From Yinghuangia seranimata (GTDB lineage Bacteria; Actinomycetota; Actinomycetes; Streptomycetales; Streptomycetaceae), in contig NZ_JASAOI010000069.1 of NCBI RefSeq assembly GCF_029953285.1, positions 29,532 to 93,531 of the forward strand: DNA of 64,000 nucleotides. The letters run 5' to 3'. The notes beneath the pieces were generated by a model that worked only from the letters and a program-made list of their open reading frames with translations, was not told where the DNA came from and searched no databases. Shown one piece after another: positions 42,939 to 52,244 of this stretch (position 1 is the stretch's first letter; the number at the start of each line of letters is the position of its first letter). Both the position numbers and the translations under genes were made by a program.

Positions 42939-43958
42939 TCAGTCCCCCGACCCGGCCACCGTCAGCAGCACCTTGCCGATGTGCTCGCTCGCCTCCACCA
43001 CCCGGTGCGCCTCGGCGGCCTCGGTGACCGGCAGCATGCGGTCGACGATCGGCCGGACCCGCTCGGCGGCGATCAGCGGCCACACGTGCTCGCGCACCGC
43101 CGCCACGATCGCCGCCTTCTCCGACAGCGGCCGGGCCCGCAGCGTCGTCGCCGCGACCGCCGCGCGCTTGGCCAGCAGCATGCCGAGGTCGAGCTCGGCC
43201 TTGCGGCCGCCCTGCAGCCCGATGACCACCATGCGGCCGTTGACCGCCAGCGCCTCGACGTTGCGCCCCAGGTACTTCGCGCCCATGTTGTCGAGGATCA
43301 CGTCGACGCCCGCACCGTCGGTCTCCTCGGCGATCCGCGCCGCGAAGTCCTCCTCGCGGTAGTTCACCGCCACGTCCGCGCCCAACTCACGGCAGCGCGC
43401 CAGCTTCGCCTCGGTGCCGGCGGTCGTGAACACGCGCGCGCCGATCGCCTTCGCCAGCTGGATCGCCATCGTCCCGATGCCGCTCGAACCGCCGTGCACC
43501 AGGAACGACTCGCCGGGGCGCAGGTGCGCCACCATGAACACGTTCGACCACACCGTGGTCGCGACCTCCGGTAGCGCCGCCGCCGTCACCAGGTCCACCC
43601 CGTCCGGCACCGGCAGCAGCTGGCCCACCGGCACCCGGACGAACTGCGCGTACCCGCCGCCCGCGAGCAGCGCGCACACCTCGTCGCCGACCGCCCAGCC
43701 CGCCACGCCGGGCCCGACCTTCACGATCCGGCCGGACGCCTCAAGGCCCGGGTACGCCGAGGCCCCCGGCGGCGGCGGGTAGAAGCCCTGCCGCTGCATG
43801 ATGTCGGCGCGGTTGACCGCGGTCGCGGCGACCTCCACCAGCACCTCGCCGGCCGCCGGCTCCTCGTCCGGAACCTGCGTCCAGGCCAGCACCTCGGGCC
43901 CGCCGGGCCGTTCGATCGTGATCGCGTACAACGGTTCGTGCTCCTCGTTCGGTGACAC
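42939..43958 (-). CDS. NAD(P)H quinone oxidoreductase, PIG3/zinc-free MDR type
   Basis: 339 aa. Medium-chain dehydrogenase fold without the zinc ligands: NRADIMQRQGFYPPPPG at the substrate side, the nucleotide fold SFLVHGGSSGIGTMAIQLAKAIGARV, and the NYREEDFAARI and ILDNMGAKYLGRN blocks. It belongs to the PIG3/quinone oxidoreductase subfamily. Cytoplasmic; probably NADPH-dependent reduction of quinones or enones. The start is GTG 43958 on a weak ribosome binding site. Confidence 0.87.
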   Translation of the reverse strand: MSPNEEHEPLYAITIERPGGPEVLAWTQVPDEEPAAGEVLVEVAATAVNRADIMQRQGFYPPPPGASAYPGLEASGRIVKVGPGVAGWAVGDEVCALLAGGGYAQFVRVPVGQLLPVPDGVDLVTAAALPEVATTVWSNVFMVAHLRPGESFLVHGGSSGIGTMAIQLAKAIGARVFTTAGTEAKLARCRELGADVAVNYREEDFAARIAEETDGAGVDVILDNMGAKYLGRNVEALAVNGRMVVIGLQGGRKAELDLGMLLAKRAAVAATTLRARPLSEKAAIVAAVREHVWPLIAAERVRPIVDRMLPVTEAAEAHRVVEASEHIGKVLLTVAGSGD

Positions 43959-44001
43959 TGTCCCGCCGCGGCGTCCTGCGACACCGCGGCGCGACCGGAC
44001 G

Positions 44002-45054
44002 CTACCGGTCCGTGCCGCCCCTCGGCACGGACGCGTGCGGCGCGGCGTTCGAGCGGATCACCACGAGCCGGTCGCCCGCCGCGAGCTTCGCCGCCGCCGG
44101 ATCGTCGTGCCGCAGCGTGCGGTGGCCGCGCACGACCGCCACCACCAGGTCCCGGCACTCGGCCGGCGACTTGCCCGTCTCGCCCGTGTCGACCGGGCGT
44201 TCGACCAGGTCCATGCCGGAGCCGTACTGCAGCAGGTCCTCGACGACCTCGCCGACGTTCGGGCTCAGCATCGACACGCCGAGCAGCCGGCCCGCGGCAC
44301 TCGCGGTCGTGACCACCGAGTCGGCGCCGCTCTGCCGGATGAGCGGGGAGTTCTCGTCCTCGCGCACCGCCGCGACGATCCACGCCTTCCGGTTGATCTG
44401 ACGCGCGGTCAAGGTGACCAGGGCGGCGGTGTCGTCGCGGTTGACCGAGACGATCAGGTTCTTCGCCCGCGCGAACTCGGCGCGGCGCAGCACCTCGGCG
44501 CGCGTCGCGTCACCCGTCACCGCGACCAGGCCGTCCTCGTCCGTCGCCCACGCGACCGCGTCAGGATCCGGGTCGACGACCACGATCCGGTCCCGCGGCA
44601 CGCCCTGGGCCAACAGCGTCTGCACGGCGCTGTAGCCGGTGGTGCCGTACCCGACGACGACGGTGTGGTCTCGCAAGGTGGACCTCCAGCGGGACAGCCG
44701 CCACTGCTCCCGCGTGCGCTCGGTCAGGACTTCGAGGGTGGTGCCGACGAGGATGATCAGGAAGACCACGCGCAGCGGCGTGATGACGACCGCGTTCATC
44801 AGACGCGCGGAGTCGCTCGCCGGGGTGATGTCGCCGTAGCCGGTCGTGGAGAGCGTGACCGTCGAGTAGTAGAAGGCGTCGAGCAACGACATCGAGCCGT
44901 CGATGTTGTCGCGGTACCCGTCGCGGTCGACGTAGACGAGCACGACCGTCACGACCAGCACCGCCAGCGCGAGCCCGAAACGGCGCAGCACCTGCGTCAG
45001 CGGGCCCGGGCGTTGGCGCGGGATCCCGACGGCGCCGTCCGCCGAGGACGTCAC
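44002..45054 (-). CDS. two-helix K+ channel with RCK/TrkA-N domain
   Basis: 350 aa. Two membrane helices surround a pore with the selectivity filter TTGYGD (STVTLSTTGYGDITP). The cytoplasmic RCK domain begins with VVVGYGTTGYSAV, a Rossmann motif close to GxGxxG, and a TrkA-C part follows. The channel should be gated by a nucleotide or cation. Its GTG 45054 (or 45057) overlaps the stop of moeA, so the two genes are translationally coupled, an odd partnership with no known functional reason. Confidence 0.9.
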   Translation of the reverse strand: MTSSADGAVGIPRQRPGPLTQVLRRFGLALAVLVVTVVLVYVDRDGYRDNIDGSMSLLDAFYYSTVTLSTTGYGDITPASDSARLMNAVVITPLRVVFLIILVGTTLEVLTERTREQWRLSRWRSTLRDHTVVVGYGTTGYSAVQTLLAQGVPRDRIVVVDPDPDAVAWATDEDGLVAVTGDATRAEVLRRAEFARAKNLIVSVNRDDTAALVTLTARQINRKAWIVAAVREDENSPLIRQSGADSVVTTASAAGRLLGVSMLSPNVGEVVEDLLQYGSGMDLVERPVDTGETGKSPAECRDLVVAVVRGHRTLRHDDPAAAKLAAGDRLVVIRSNAAPHASVPRGGTDR

Positions 45055-46232
45055 CACGGCACCCGCAGCACCTCGACCCGGTCCCCCGTGCGCAGACCGC
45101 CGGGCGGCACCACCGCCATGCCGTCCGCGACGGCGAAGCCGCGCAGCATCGCGGGCCCGGAGAAGTGCAGCGGCACGTCGCCGGACATCGGCACCAGCCG
45201 GGTGTCGCGCGGATGCCCGGTCACCGCCGCCGCCAGCCGCACCCGGCGCGGACGCGGCTCGGGCCGGCCCGACAACCGGCGCAGCAACGGCACCGCCAAC
45301 GTGAGCATGCCGGACACCGCGGCCAACGGATTGCCGGGCAGCCCGACGAGGAACCGGCCCGCGCCCGGACGCGCGCCCGGCAGGTGCGCCAGCAGCATCG
45401 GATGCCCGGGGCGCACCGCGACGCCGTCGACCAGCAGTTCGGCGCGCAGCTGGCGCAGCAGCGGATGGACGTGGTCGACGGGACCGCCCGCCGTGCCGCC
45501 GGTGGTGATGACGACGTCCGCCTGCGAGGCCTCGACCGCGCGGCGCAGCACCGTGAAGTCGTCCCCGAGCCGCCGCACCCGCCGCACGTCGGCGCCGAGC
45601 GCGCGCAGCCACGGAGTGAGCAGCGGCCCCAGCGCGTCGCGGATCCGGCCGTCGCGCGGCAGCCCCGAGTCGAGCAGCTCGTCACCGAGCACCAGCACCT
45701 CGACGCGCGGCCGGTCGATCACGACCAGCTCGTCGTACCCGGCCGCCGCGGCGAGCCCGGTCACCCCCGGCGTCACGACGGTCCCGGCAGGCAGCAGCTC
45801 GTCGCCGGTCCGGCACTCCTGGCCCTGCGCGCGGATGTCGCCGCCCTGCTCCACCTCGCCGAACAACAGCCGGTCGTCGACCTTGCTGCGCTCACTGCGC
45901 AGCACCCCGGTCGCCCCGTGCGGCAGCCGGGCACCGGTCGCGATCTCGACGGCGTCCCCGTCCCGCAGCGCGCCGACGGTGGAGCCGTCCTCCCCCGCGA
46001 GCAGCCGCCCACGCACCTGCCACGGCCCGGGCCCCGCGACCGCCCAGCCGTCCATCGCCGACGTGTCGAACGGCGGCAGATCCGTCAGCGCCGTCACCGG
46101 CCGCGCCAGCACGTGGTCCCGCGCATGGTGCAACGTCCGCGACACAGCCGGCAACGGCCGCCCAGCCGCCCGAGCCCGCGCCCGCGCGTCGGGCCAGGCC
46201 AGGTCGTGGTGCTCAGCGCTTCGCTCACTCAC
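45051..46232 (-). CDS. moeA: molybdopterin molybdenumtransferase
   Basis: 393 aa. Inserts molybdenum into adenylated molybdopterin. The motif PPFDTSAMDGWAV, the mogA-like TTGGTAGGPVDHV and GLPGNPLAAVSG mark MoeA domains in normal order. GTG 46232 with GGGGGC upstream gives the standard length. mobA, another cofactor gene, lies 760 bp upstream on the same strand, but other molybdenum genes are absent. Confidence 0.92.
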   Translation of the reverse strand: MSERSAEHHDLAWPDARARARAAGRPLPAVSRTLHHARDHVLARPVTALTDLPPFDTSAMDGWAVAGPGPWQVRGRLLAGEDGSTVGALRDGDAVEIATGARLPHGATGVLRSERSKVDDRLLFGEVEQGGDIRAQGQECRTGDELLPAGTVVTPGVTGLAAAAGYDELVVIDRPRVEVLVLGDELLDSGLPRDGRIRDALGPLLTPWLRALGADVRRVRRLGDDFTVLRRAVEASQADVVITTGGTAGGPVDHVHPLLRQLRAELLVDGVAVRPGHPMLLAHLPGARPGAGRFLVGLPGNPLAAVSGMLTLAVPLLRRLSGRPEPRPRRVRLAAAVTGHPRDTRLVPMSGDVPLHFSGPAMLRGFAVADGMAVVPPGGLRTGDRVEVLRVPW

Positions 46233-46995
46233 GCCCCCATCGTCCCGCGCCGACCCCACGATCCGCGGCAACGCCCCCGACAATGCGCCGCAGATCACGA
46301 ACACCTGCCCGACGAGCCGCCCCCACCCGACGCAGCGGGAGCGCCGAACCCAACGGAACGCCGACACGCAACAACCGGAGACCTACAGCCGACGCCGCAC
46401 GCAGTGGAACGCCCAACGAGGACCGCTCAGACAGGCAGCGGCACGCCGCGAGCAACGTGCGGCTCGGCCACACCGACACGACCCGCGCGACATCCTCAGC
46501 CGGTCGGCCCGGCGGTGTCGCCGGACATCCCGACTCCGCCCGACCGTCGGTCCCGGGACCGGCCCGCAGGACGGATCTCGGTGTCCTCGTCGGGCCGGCG
46601 CGCCGCAGCCACGCTGGGCCGCCTCAGTGCGTGCGTCATGAGCACGCCGACACGCCCAGCCTCTGACGCGCCCTGGCCACAGCGTCGCGAGCCCGTGCGC
46701 GGCAACCCAGTCGGTCAAAACCGGCCGTCTCGTCGGGCGCCGGCACGCGGGCGAGGCCTCAGTGTCCGCATCCCGACTCGCGCGACGGCCGGTCCCGGGA
46801 CCGGCCCGCAGGACGGATCTCGGTGTCCTCGTCGGGCGGTCGGCGCGCCGCAGCCACGCTGGGCCGCCTCAGTGCGTGCGTCATGAGCACGCCGACGCGC
46901 CCAGCCTCTGACGCGCCCTGGCCACAGCGTCGCGAGCCCGTGCGCGGCAACCCAGCCAGTCGAGCCGGCCGTCTCGTCGGGCGCCGGCACGCGGG
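46233..46995. other. intergenic region of 763 bp with a tandem repeat
   Basis: Between mobA (ending 46996, minus) and moeA (starting 46232, minus). Most of it is the 242-bp repeat described separately. The 46233-46520 part has no convincing frame or promoter. Several antiparallel frames exist only because the sequence is GC-rich. Confidence 0.6.
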
Positions 46996-47000
46996 TCAGG
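46527..47000. repeat. tandem repeat of about 242 bp, two full copies plus a partial copy in mobA's end
   Basis: TCCCGGGACCGGCCCGCAGG starts at 46551 and again at 46793, and CCGGCCGTCTCGTCGGGCGC at 46723 and 46965, an interval of 242 bp each time. Identity over the unit is high with few small gaps. A shorter similar segment (GTCCTCGTCGGG plus flank) forms the last codons of mobA and its 3' side, so the array probably grew out of the mobA tail. Each full copy contains the 12-bp palindrome GGTCCCGGGACC. Confidence 0.8.
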
Positions 47001-47838
47001 CCTCGGCGTCCTCGTCGGGGCGTCGGTACGCCGCGGCCAGGGCCTCGGCCTTCCGGAGGGCCTCGGCCACCGCCTCGGGGCCGCCGCCCGCCTGGGCTGC
47101 GGCGTAGCCGACCAAAAAGGCCGTCAGCGGGGCGGCCGGGCGGACGATGTTGTGGGCGGCGACCTTGGTCATGTCGAGCAGGCCTGCCACGTCGACGTCC
47201 AGGTCGATGCCCAGTTCGGCCTTGACGGCCTCGATCCAGTCCTCCAGCACGTCTTCCCCACTTCCCGATCGCCGTCTGGCCGCGCGTACTTGCGGCCAGG
47301 TGTCGCAGTCGAAGGCCGCCGACCCCTCGTCGGGCAGCCGGTACAGGTCGAGTGGCGCCAGCGTCCGCCGCAGCGCCGCGCCGTGCGGGTCGGGCACGGC
47401 GTCCACCGCGTTCCGCAGTGCCGCGGTGCGGTAGGCGGCCAGCAGCGGCTGGTCCCGGCCTTCGTCGTCGACCAGCAGGACACCGTCCGCAGCCCGCAGG
47501 GCGTCGAGCAGACGGCGCGTCACCTCCCGTGTGACGAAAGGCAGGTCGGCCGCGAGCACGACCACGTTCGGCGCCTCCACGAGCGCCAGCCCGGCCGCCA
47601 GTGCGGCGACGGGCCCGCCGCCCGGGGGTTCCTCGCGGGTCCACCGCACCTCGTACGCGGTGGGCCGTTCCGGGCCGACGACGACAACCCGTCGGGCCCC
47701 CGCGCAGGCGTCGAGCGCGTGGTCGAGGAGGGTGCGTCCGCCCACCCGCAGCCGGGTCTTGTCGGAGCCGCCCAGCCGCCGCGCCGCGCCGCCCGCGAGG
47801 ACGACCGCGTCGAATTCGGGGCCCGCCTCGTCGGCCAT
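46996..47838 (-). CDS. mobA: MobA-like nucleotidyltransferase with DUF6457 domain
   Basis: 280 aa. Residues 1-185: GT-A-like guanylyltransferase with VVLAGGAARRLGGSDKTRL at the N-terminus and the VVLAADLPFV Mg motif, as in MobA, which attaches GMP to molybdopterin. Residues about 200-275 form a separate helical domain (LEDWIEAVKAELGIDLDVD, LLDMTKVAAHNIVRPAAPL) of the DUF6457 kind, seen also as a stand-alone protein. The operon (DUF5819, HTTM, TrmH, mobA) and moeA 760 bp away support a molybdenum-cofactor role. The ATG is 3 bases after the methyltransferase stop. Confidence 0.85.
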   Translation of the reverse strand: MADEAGPEFDAVVLAGGAARRLGGSDKTRLRVGGRTLLDHALDACAGARRVVVVGPERPTAYEVRWTREEPPGGGPVAALAAGLALVEAPNVVVLAADLPFVTREVTRRLLDALRAADGVLLVDDEGRDQPLLAAYRTAALRNAVDAVPDPHGAALRRTLAPLDLYRLPDEGSAAFDCDTWPQVRAARRRSGSGEDVLEDWIEAVKAELGIDLDVDVAGLLDMTKVAAHNIVRPAAPLTAFLVGYAAAQAGGGPEAVAEALRKAEALAAAYRRPDEDAEA

Positions 47839-47841
47839 GCC

Positions 47842-48498
47842 TCACTCCCCCGTCGGGGGCAGCTGGTCGGCGGGCACGTGCTGCACGATCCAGGTGTGCA
47901 TCGCAATCGCCGCCGCCGCGCCCGCGTTCATCGACCGGGTCGAGCCGAACTGCGCGATCGAGCACACCGCCTCGGACGCCTCCCACGCCTCCTCGGTCAG
48001 CCCCGGCCCTTCCTGCCCGAACAGCAGAACGCAACGCCGCGGCAGCTTCGTCGTCTCGAGCGGCACCGCGCCCGGGAGGTTGTCTATGCCGATGACCGGC
48101 AGGCCCTCCGACTCCGCCCAGGCCGCGAACGCCGCTACCGAGTCGTGGTGCCGCACGTGCTGGTACCGGTCGGTGACCATCGCCCCGCGCCGGTTCCAGC
48201 GGCGGCGGCCGACGATGTGGACCTCTTTGGCGAGGAACGCGTTGGCGGTGCGCACGACGGAGCCGATGTTGAAGTCGTGCTGCCAGTTCTCGACGGCGAC
48301 GTGGAACTCGTGCCGCCGCGTGTCGAGGTCGGCGACGATCGCGTCGTGCGTCCAGTACCGGTACCGGTCGACGACGTTGCGCCGGTCGCCCTCGGCGAGC
48401 AGTACGCGGTCGTAGCGCGGGTCGTCGGGCCACGGCAGCGGGTGCGGGCCGACGCCGACCTCGCGCTCGGCGGGCGCCTCGTCCGGGTCGTCGATCAC
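47842..48498 (-). CDS. TrmH/SpoU-family RNA 2'-O-methyltransferase
   Basis: 218 aa SPOUT-fold enzyme. Motif 1 NIGSVVRTANAFLAKEVHIVG, motif 2 LLFGQEGPGLT and motif 3 SMNAGAAAAIAMH contain the SAM-binding knot residues and the catalytic Arg. There is no N-terminal L30e-like extension. It probably methylates ribose in tRNA or rRNA. GTG 48498 overlaps the stop of the HTTM gene by 4 bases (GTGA), but TACCCT lies 6 bases before, so an extra leaderless promoter is possible. Confidence 0.88.
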   Translation of the reverse strand: MIDDPDEAPAEREVGVGPHPLPWPDDPRYDRVLLAEGDRRNVVDRYRYWTHDAIVADLDTRRHEFHVAVENWQHDFNIGSVVRTANAFLAKEVHIVGRRRWNRRGAMVTDRYQHVRHHDSVAAFAAWAESEGLPVIGIDNLPGAVPLETTKLPRRCVLLFGQEGPGLTEEAWEASEAVCSIAQFGSTRSMNAGAAAAIAMHTWIVQHVPADQLPPTGE

Positions 48499-49751
48499 CC
48501 TCGAAGGGTACGCGGGCGCGGCCACGGCACCCGCGCACGGACCCACAGCAGGAACGCCGTCGGCAGGAAGACCGCGTCGCCGAGCGCCATCGACGCCGAG
48601 AACATCGGCAGGCCGAGCAGGACCGCGATGCCGAGGTGCATGCCGAGCAGGATCGCGATGGCCACGTACTTGGCGCGCTTGGCGAAGACGAGGAACGCGA
48701 ACCCGACCTGGGTGAAGACGGTCAGGTAGGCGATGAGCGTGCCGCCGACGGCGCCGCCTTCGGCGATGTGGGAGAGCGACGGCCAGGGGGAGAAGTACTC
48801 GAGCCGGAGCGCGTAGTGCATGGCCGTGCCGTCCTGCCAGCGCCCGCCCTGCACCTTGAACAGGCCTGCGGCGCCGTACACGATGCAGACCTGGGCGGCG
48901 ATGACGACCATCGCGCAGTGGTGCATCGCGCTGACCACCGCGATGCGCAGCTGCTCGAGCTCGAAGGGCAGCCGCCACATGCCGACGAACACGATCGCCG
49001 CGCCGATGAGCGCCGACCACCACGGCAGCAGCAGGCCGACCGCGACGACGGCGACGAGCGCGACGAGGACGCCGGTCTCCTGTCCGGGTCCGGGCGACGC
49101 GCCGCGTCCGGTGCGGCGGGCGCGGCGCGCGTCGAGCGACCACACCCGGCCGGACGCGGTGAACATCAGGTAGAAGGCCATCAGGCCGAGCACGACGTCG
49201 CCGCCGTCGGTCATGAGGATCGAGCGTTCCTTGAACGACTCGACCATGACGTAGAACAGCACGGCCGTGGCGCGGGTGTGCCAGCCGAGGACGAACAGCG
49301 TGGTGAAGACGATGGCGAGCACGTACATGAGCTCGAACCACCAGCGGTCGTCGCGGAGCAGGAGCAGGCTGCTCCCGTTCACGCCGGACAGCAGGCGGCG
49401 CGCCATGTCGGGCGACCACGGCGACTGGTCGCCCCACAGCTCGCGGCGGTTGAGGACCTCGCGCAGCAGGGTGATCAGGAAGACCAGGCCGAAGCCCACG
49501 CGGAGCATCGCCGCCTGGTAGGTGCCGCGCGTCGGGCCGGTGAGCCGGTCCATCCAGCCGAGGAGCGCGTCGGACGCCCGGACGTCGAGCGGCACCCGCT
49601 TGGGCGCGGCCTTCGCGTGCTGCTCCCGGGGCCCGGGCTGTGCGGGGACGCCCTGCGCGGCCGCCTCGGGGGCCGGCTCCGCCGCGGGCTGGGACACGGG
49701 CTGGTACACGGGCTCGGACACCGGCCCGGACGCGGAATCAACGGAAGTCAT
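48495..49751 (-). CDS. HTTM-domain membrane protein
   Basis: 418 aa with about 10 membrane helices after a disordered 55-residue N-terminus. The HTTM (horizontally transferred TM) domain is related to gamma-carboxylase: RVGFGLVFLITLLREV, SILMTDGGDVVLGLMAFYLMFTASG and GGRWQDGTAMHYALRLEY are characteristic. Function in bacteria is unknown. It overlaps the DUF5819 gene upstream by 14 bases and the methyltransferase downstream by 4, so the operon is tightly packed. Confidence 0.85.
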   Translation of the reverse strand: MTSVDSASGPVSEPVYQPVSQPAAEPAPEAAAQGVPAQPGPREQHAKAAPKRVPLDVRASDALLGWMDRLTGPTRGTYQAAMLRVGFGLVFLITLLREVLNRRELWGDQSPWSPDMARRLLSGVNGSSLLLLRDDRWWFELMYVLAIVFTTLFVLGWHTRATAVLFYVMVESFKERSILMTDGGDVVLGLMAFYLMFTASGRVWSLDARRARRTGRGASPGPGQETGVLVALVAVVAVGLLLPWWSALIGAAIVFVGMWRLPFELEQLRIAVVSAMHHCAMVVIAAQVCIVYGAAGLFKVQGGRWQDGTAMHYALRLEYFSPWPSLSHIAEGGAVGGTLIAYLTVFTQVGFAFLVFAKRAKYVAIAILLGMHLGIAVLLGLPMFSASMALGDAVFLPTAFLLWVRARVPWPRPRTLRG

Positions 49752-50502
49752 CGGGCTGCGCCTCCAACCAGCCGAGGTCGCGGACCATCGGCTCCTCCTG
49801 CGACTGCCCCGGGGGCGCGATCGGCGTGGACACCGACCGCACCTGGACCGCCACCACGCCGTCCGCGCGTCCGTCCGCCTGGAGCCGCTTGATGACGATG
49901 CGCCGCAGGTACTGCTCGGCGAGCTCGCCCTGGTCGTTGGCGCGGCTGCCGTCGCTGTTGTGCGAGCCGGTGTAGAAGTCCCACGCGCGGCGCAGCAGGT
50001 TCTGGTCGGCCTTGCTCGGGTACGGGTTGTGCTTGATGTGGTCGATGTCGTCGCCGGTGAGGTCCATCCACGCGGACTCGGTGACCGTGCCGTCCGGCGC
50101 CTTGACCCGCACGCGGGCGGTCACGTGGATGTTGAGGTTGAGCGGGTCGGGCGCGAACAGCTTCCAGCTCTGTTCGAAGAGCGGGTAGATCCATTCGTTC
50201 GTGGTCTTTTGGTACTTCTGCGACGCCCGGTTCGGCGGGGCGACGTGCATGGTCACGAACAGCAGGTGCAGCACGACACCGGAGACGAGCATGATCGCGA
50301 CCGCCGCGGCGGCCAGCCGGACGCGCGGCGAGCGGCCCGCGGGGTCGGCGGGGTCCGCCTCGTAGCCGTCGTACGACCGGACGGCGGCGGGGCGGGTCGG
50401 CGCGGCCGCCGTCCCGTCCTCGTCCGCCGTCCCGCCGGCCCCGGTCGGTGTCGCTCCGGCACCGGAATCGACCCCGGTGTCCGGGCTGTCCTGCTCAGGC
50501 AT
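49738..50502 (-). CDS. DUF5819 family membrane protein
   Basis: 254 aa. A disordered N-terminus of about 75 residues, one membrane helix (RLAAAAVAIMLVSGVVLHLLFV), then an extracytoplasmic domain starting YPLFEQSWKLFAPDPLNLN, a segment I associate with DUF5819 proteins that accompany HTTM proteins. ATG 50502 follows GGGGAGGG. First gene of the DUF5819-HTTM-TrmH-mobA operon. Probably an outside partner of the HTTM protein; no activity is known. Confidence 0.8.
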   Translation of the reverse strand: MPEQDSPDTGVDSGAGATPTGAGGTADEDGTAAAPTRPAAVRSYDGYEADPADPAGRSPRVRLAAAAVAIMLVSGVVLHLLFVTMHVAPPNRASQKYQKTTNEWIYPLFEQSWKLFAPDPLNLNIHVTARVRVKAPDGTVTESAWMDLTGDDIDHIKHNPYPSKADQNLLRRAWDFYTGSHNSDGSRANDQGELAEQYLRRIVIKRLQADGRADGVVAVQVRSVSTPIAPPGQSQEEPMVRDLGWLEAQPDDFR

Positions 50503-50574
50503 GGCCCTCCCCGTACGTTTGCGGCAGCCGCACGCTATCGGCTCCGTGCCCGTCGGGGGCACCCTCAGGTGCCG

Positions 50575-52224
50575 TCACAGGTCGAGGGCGCCCTCGCGGC
50601 CGTGTGCCGCGTACCGGCCGAGCAGTTCGGCGCGGTCCGCCGCGGTGAAGGCACGGTAGTCGGCGCCGCGCTCCGGCGACCACCACACCGGCTCGTCGGT
50701 CCGGAACCCCTCGCGGCGCAGCCCGACCTTGTTGACCTTGTTGGTCGCGGTGACGGGGATGCGCTCGGCGATCCGGACGAAGCGCGGCGGCATCTTCGTG
50801 CCGAGGTCCGGCTGGTCGGCGAGGAACGCCGCGAAGGCGTCCGGGTCGAACGCGGTGCCGGGGCGCAACTGCAGGGCGGCCATGACCTGGTCGCCGGAGA
50901 CCGGGTCGGGGACGCCGTAGACGACGACCGCCTCCACGGGGGCGAAGCGGGACAGGATGCCCTCGATGGTGGCGACCGAGAGGTTCTCGCTGTCGACCCG
51001 CAGCTTGTCGTCGCTGCGCGCGGCGAAGTACAGGTAGCCGGCGGCGTCGCGGTAGAAGTGGTCGCCGGTCCAGTACTGGCCGTCGCGGGTGCGGGCGGCG
51101 TTCGCGGCGTCGTTGCGCCAGTAGCCCTCGAAGCCGTTGCGGCCGATGTTGACCAGTTCGCCGATCGCCTCGTCGCCGTTGACCAGCCGGCCGGCGTCGT
51201 CGAACACGGCGCGCGGGCACTCCAGGCCGGTCTCGGGGTTCAGCAGCGCGCCGTTCTCGGGGCACGGGCCGACGGCGCGGTCGGGGGTGCCGGGGCGCCA
51301 GTTGACGCTCATGCCGCCTTCGGAGCTGCCGTAGCCCTCGGTGAGCGTGGCGCCGAAGCGCTTCTCGAAACGGTGCATGTCGACGCTGCCGGCCTCGGTG
51401 CCGAATCCGGCGCGCAGTGGGTTGTCGGCGTCGTCCGCCTGCTCGGGGGTGGCGAGGATGTACGAGATCGCGCGGCCCACGTAGGTGAAGTACGTCGCGT
51501 TGTACTTGCGGACGTCTTCGAGGAACCCGGACGCCGAGAACTTCCTGCGCAGCGCCACCGCGCCGCCCGCGCGCAGCGCCGGCGACCAGTTCGCCATCAG
51601 CGCGTTGCCGTGGAACATCGGCATGCAGATGTAGTTGACGCTGTCGCGGTCGAAGCCGAACTGCTCGGTCAGCACCGCGCCGGCGCCGGCGAGGCGGCCC
51701 TGCGAGCAGATGACGCCCTTGGGCGCGCCGGTCGAGCCGGACGTGAAGACGATCAGCAGGCGGGTGGCCGGGTCGACGGCGGACACGTCCGGCAGCGCGG
51801 CGCCGGCGTACGGCGCGAGGGTGTCGGCGTACTCGGGGTCGTCGACGACCAGCAGGCGTTCGGCGGGTATGCCGAGGTCGAGGCCCTCCAGCAGGGGGAG
51901 GTGGGCGCGTTCGGTGACGATCATCGAGCAGTCGGCGTGCGTGATGTCACGGGCCAGTTCGGGGCCGCGCCGGGTCGAGTTGACGCCGACGAGGGTGCCG
52001 CCGGCCGCGGCGATGCCTTCCAGCCAGAACGGGAACTCGGGGACGTTGTCGAGCAGGACCCCGACGTGCGGCGGCGCGCCGGCGGGCAGCCGGTCGGTCA
52101 GCAGCGCGGCCCGGGCGGCGGCGGCGCGGGAGACCTCGTGGTGGGTCCAGGTCCGGTCCTCGAACATCAGGCCGGTTCGGTGGTCGCCTTCCTGCGCGTG
52201 CACCAGTTCGGCGATCGTGACCAT
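50575..52224 (-). CDS. FadD-like acyl-CoA synthetase
   Basis: 549 aa ANL-superfamily adenylate-forming enzyme. AMP-site motif FTSGSTGAPKGV, the GYGSSEGG A5 motif and the TGDHF A7 motif are intact, and the catalytic Lys is in TNKVNKVGL. It activates a carboxylic acid (fatty or sterol side-chain acid) to CoA. ATG 52224 with GAGGGA; a 28-residue upstream extension is rejected. Divergent from a thioesterase over a 131-bp promoter region, suggesting joint control. Confidence 0.88.
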   Translation of the reverse strand: MVTIAELVHAQEGDHRTGLMFEDRTWTHHEVSRAAAARAALLTDRLPAGAPPHVGVLLDNVPEFPFWLEGIAAAGGTLVGVNSTRRGPELARDITHADCSMIVTERAHLPLLEGLDLGIPAERLLVVDDPEYADTLAPYAGAALPDVSAVDPATRLLIVFTSGSTGAPKGVICSQGRLAGAGAVLTEQFGFDRDSVNYICMPMFHGNALMANWSPALRAGGAVALRRKFSASGFLEDVRKYNATYFTYVGRAISYILATPEQADDADNPLRAGFGTEAGSVDMHRFEKRFGATLTEGYGSSEGGMSVNWRPGTPDRAVGPCPENGALLNPETGLECPRAVFDDAGRLVNGDEAIGELVNIGRNGFEGYWRNDAANAARTRDGQYWTGDHFYRDAAGYLYFAARSDDKLRVDSENLSVATIEGILSRFAPVEAVVVYGVPDPVSGDQVMAALQLRPGTAFDPDAFAAFLADQPDLGTKMPPRFVRIAERIPVTATNKVNKVGLRREGFRTDEPVWWSPERGADYRAFTAADRAELLGRYAAHGREGALDL

Positions 52225-52244
52225 GATGTGCTCCCTCGGCGGAT

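Noticed and set aside
46383..46950. Small frames inside the tandem repeat
   Set aside because: They repeat because the DNA repeats, and show no start signals or conserved domains.
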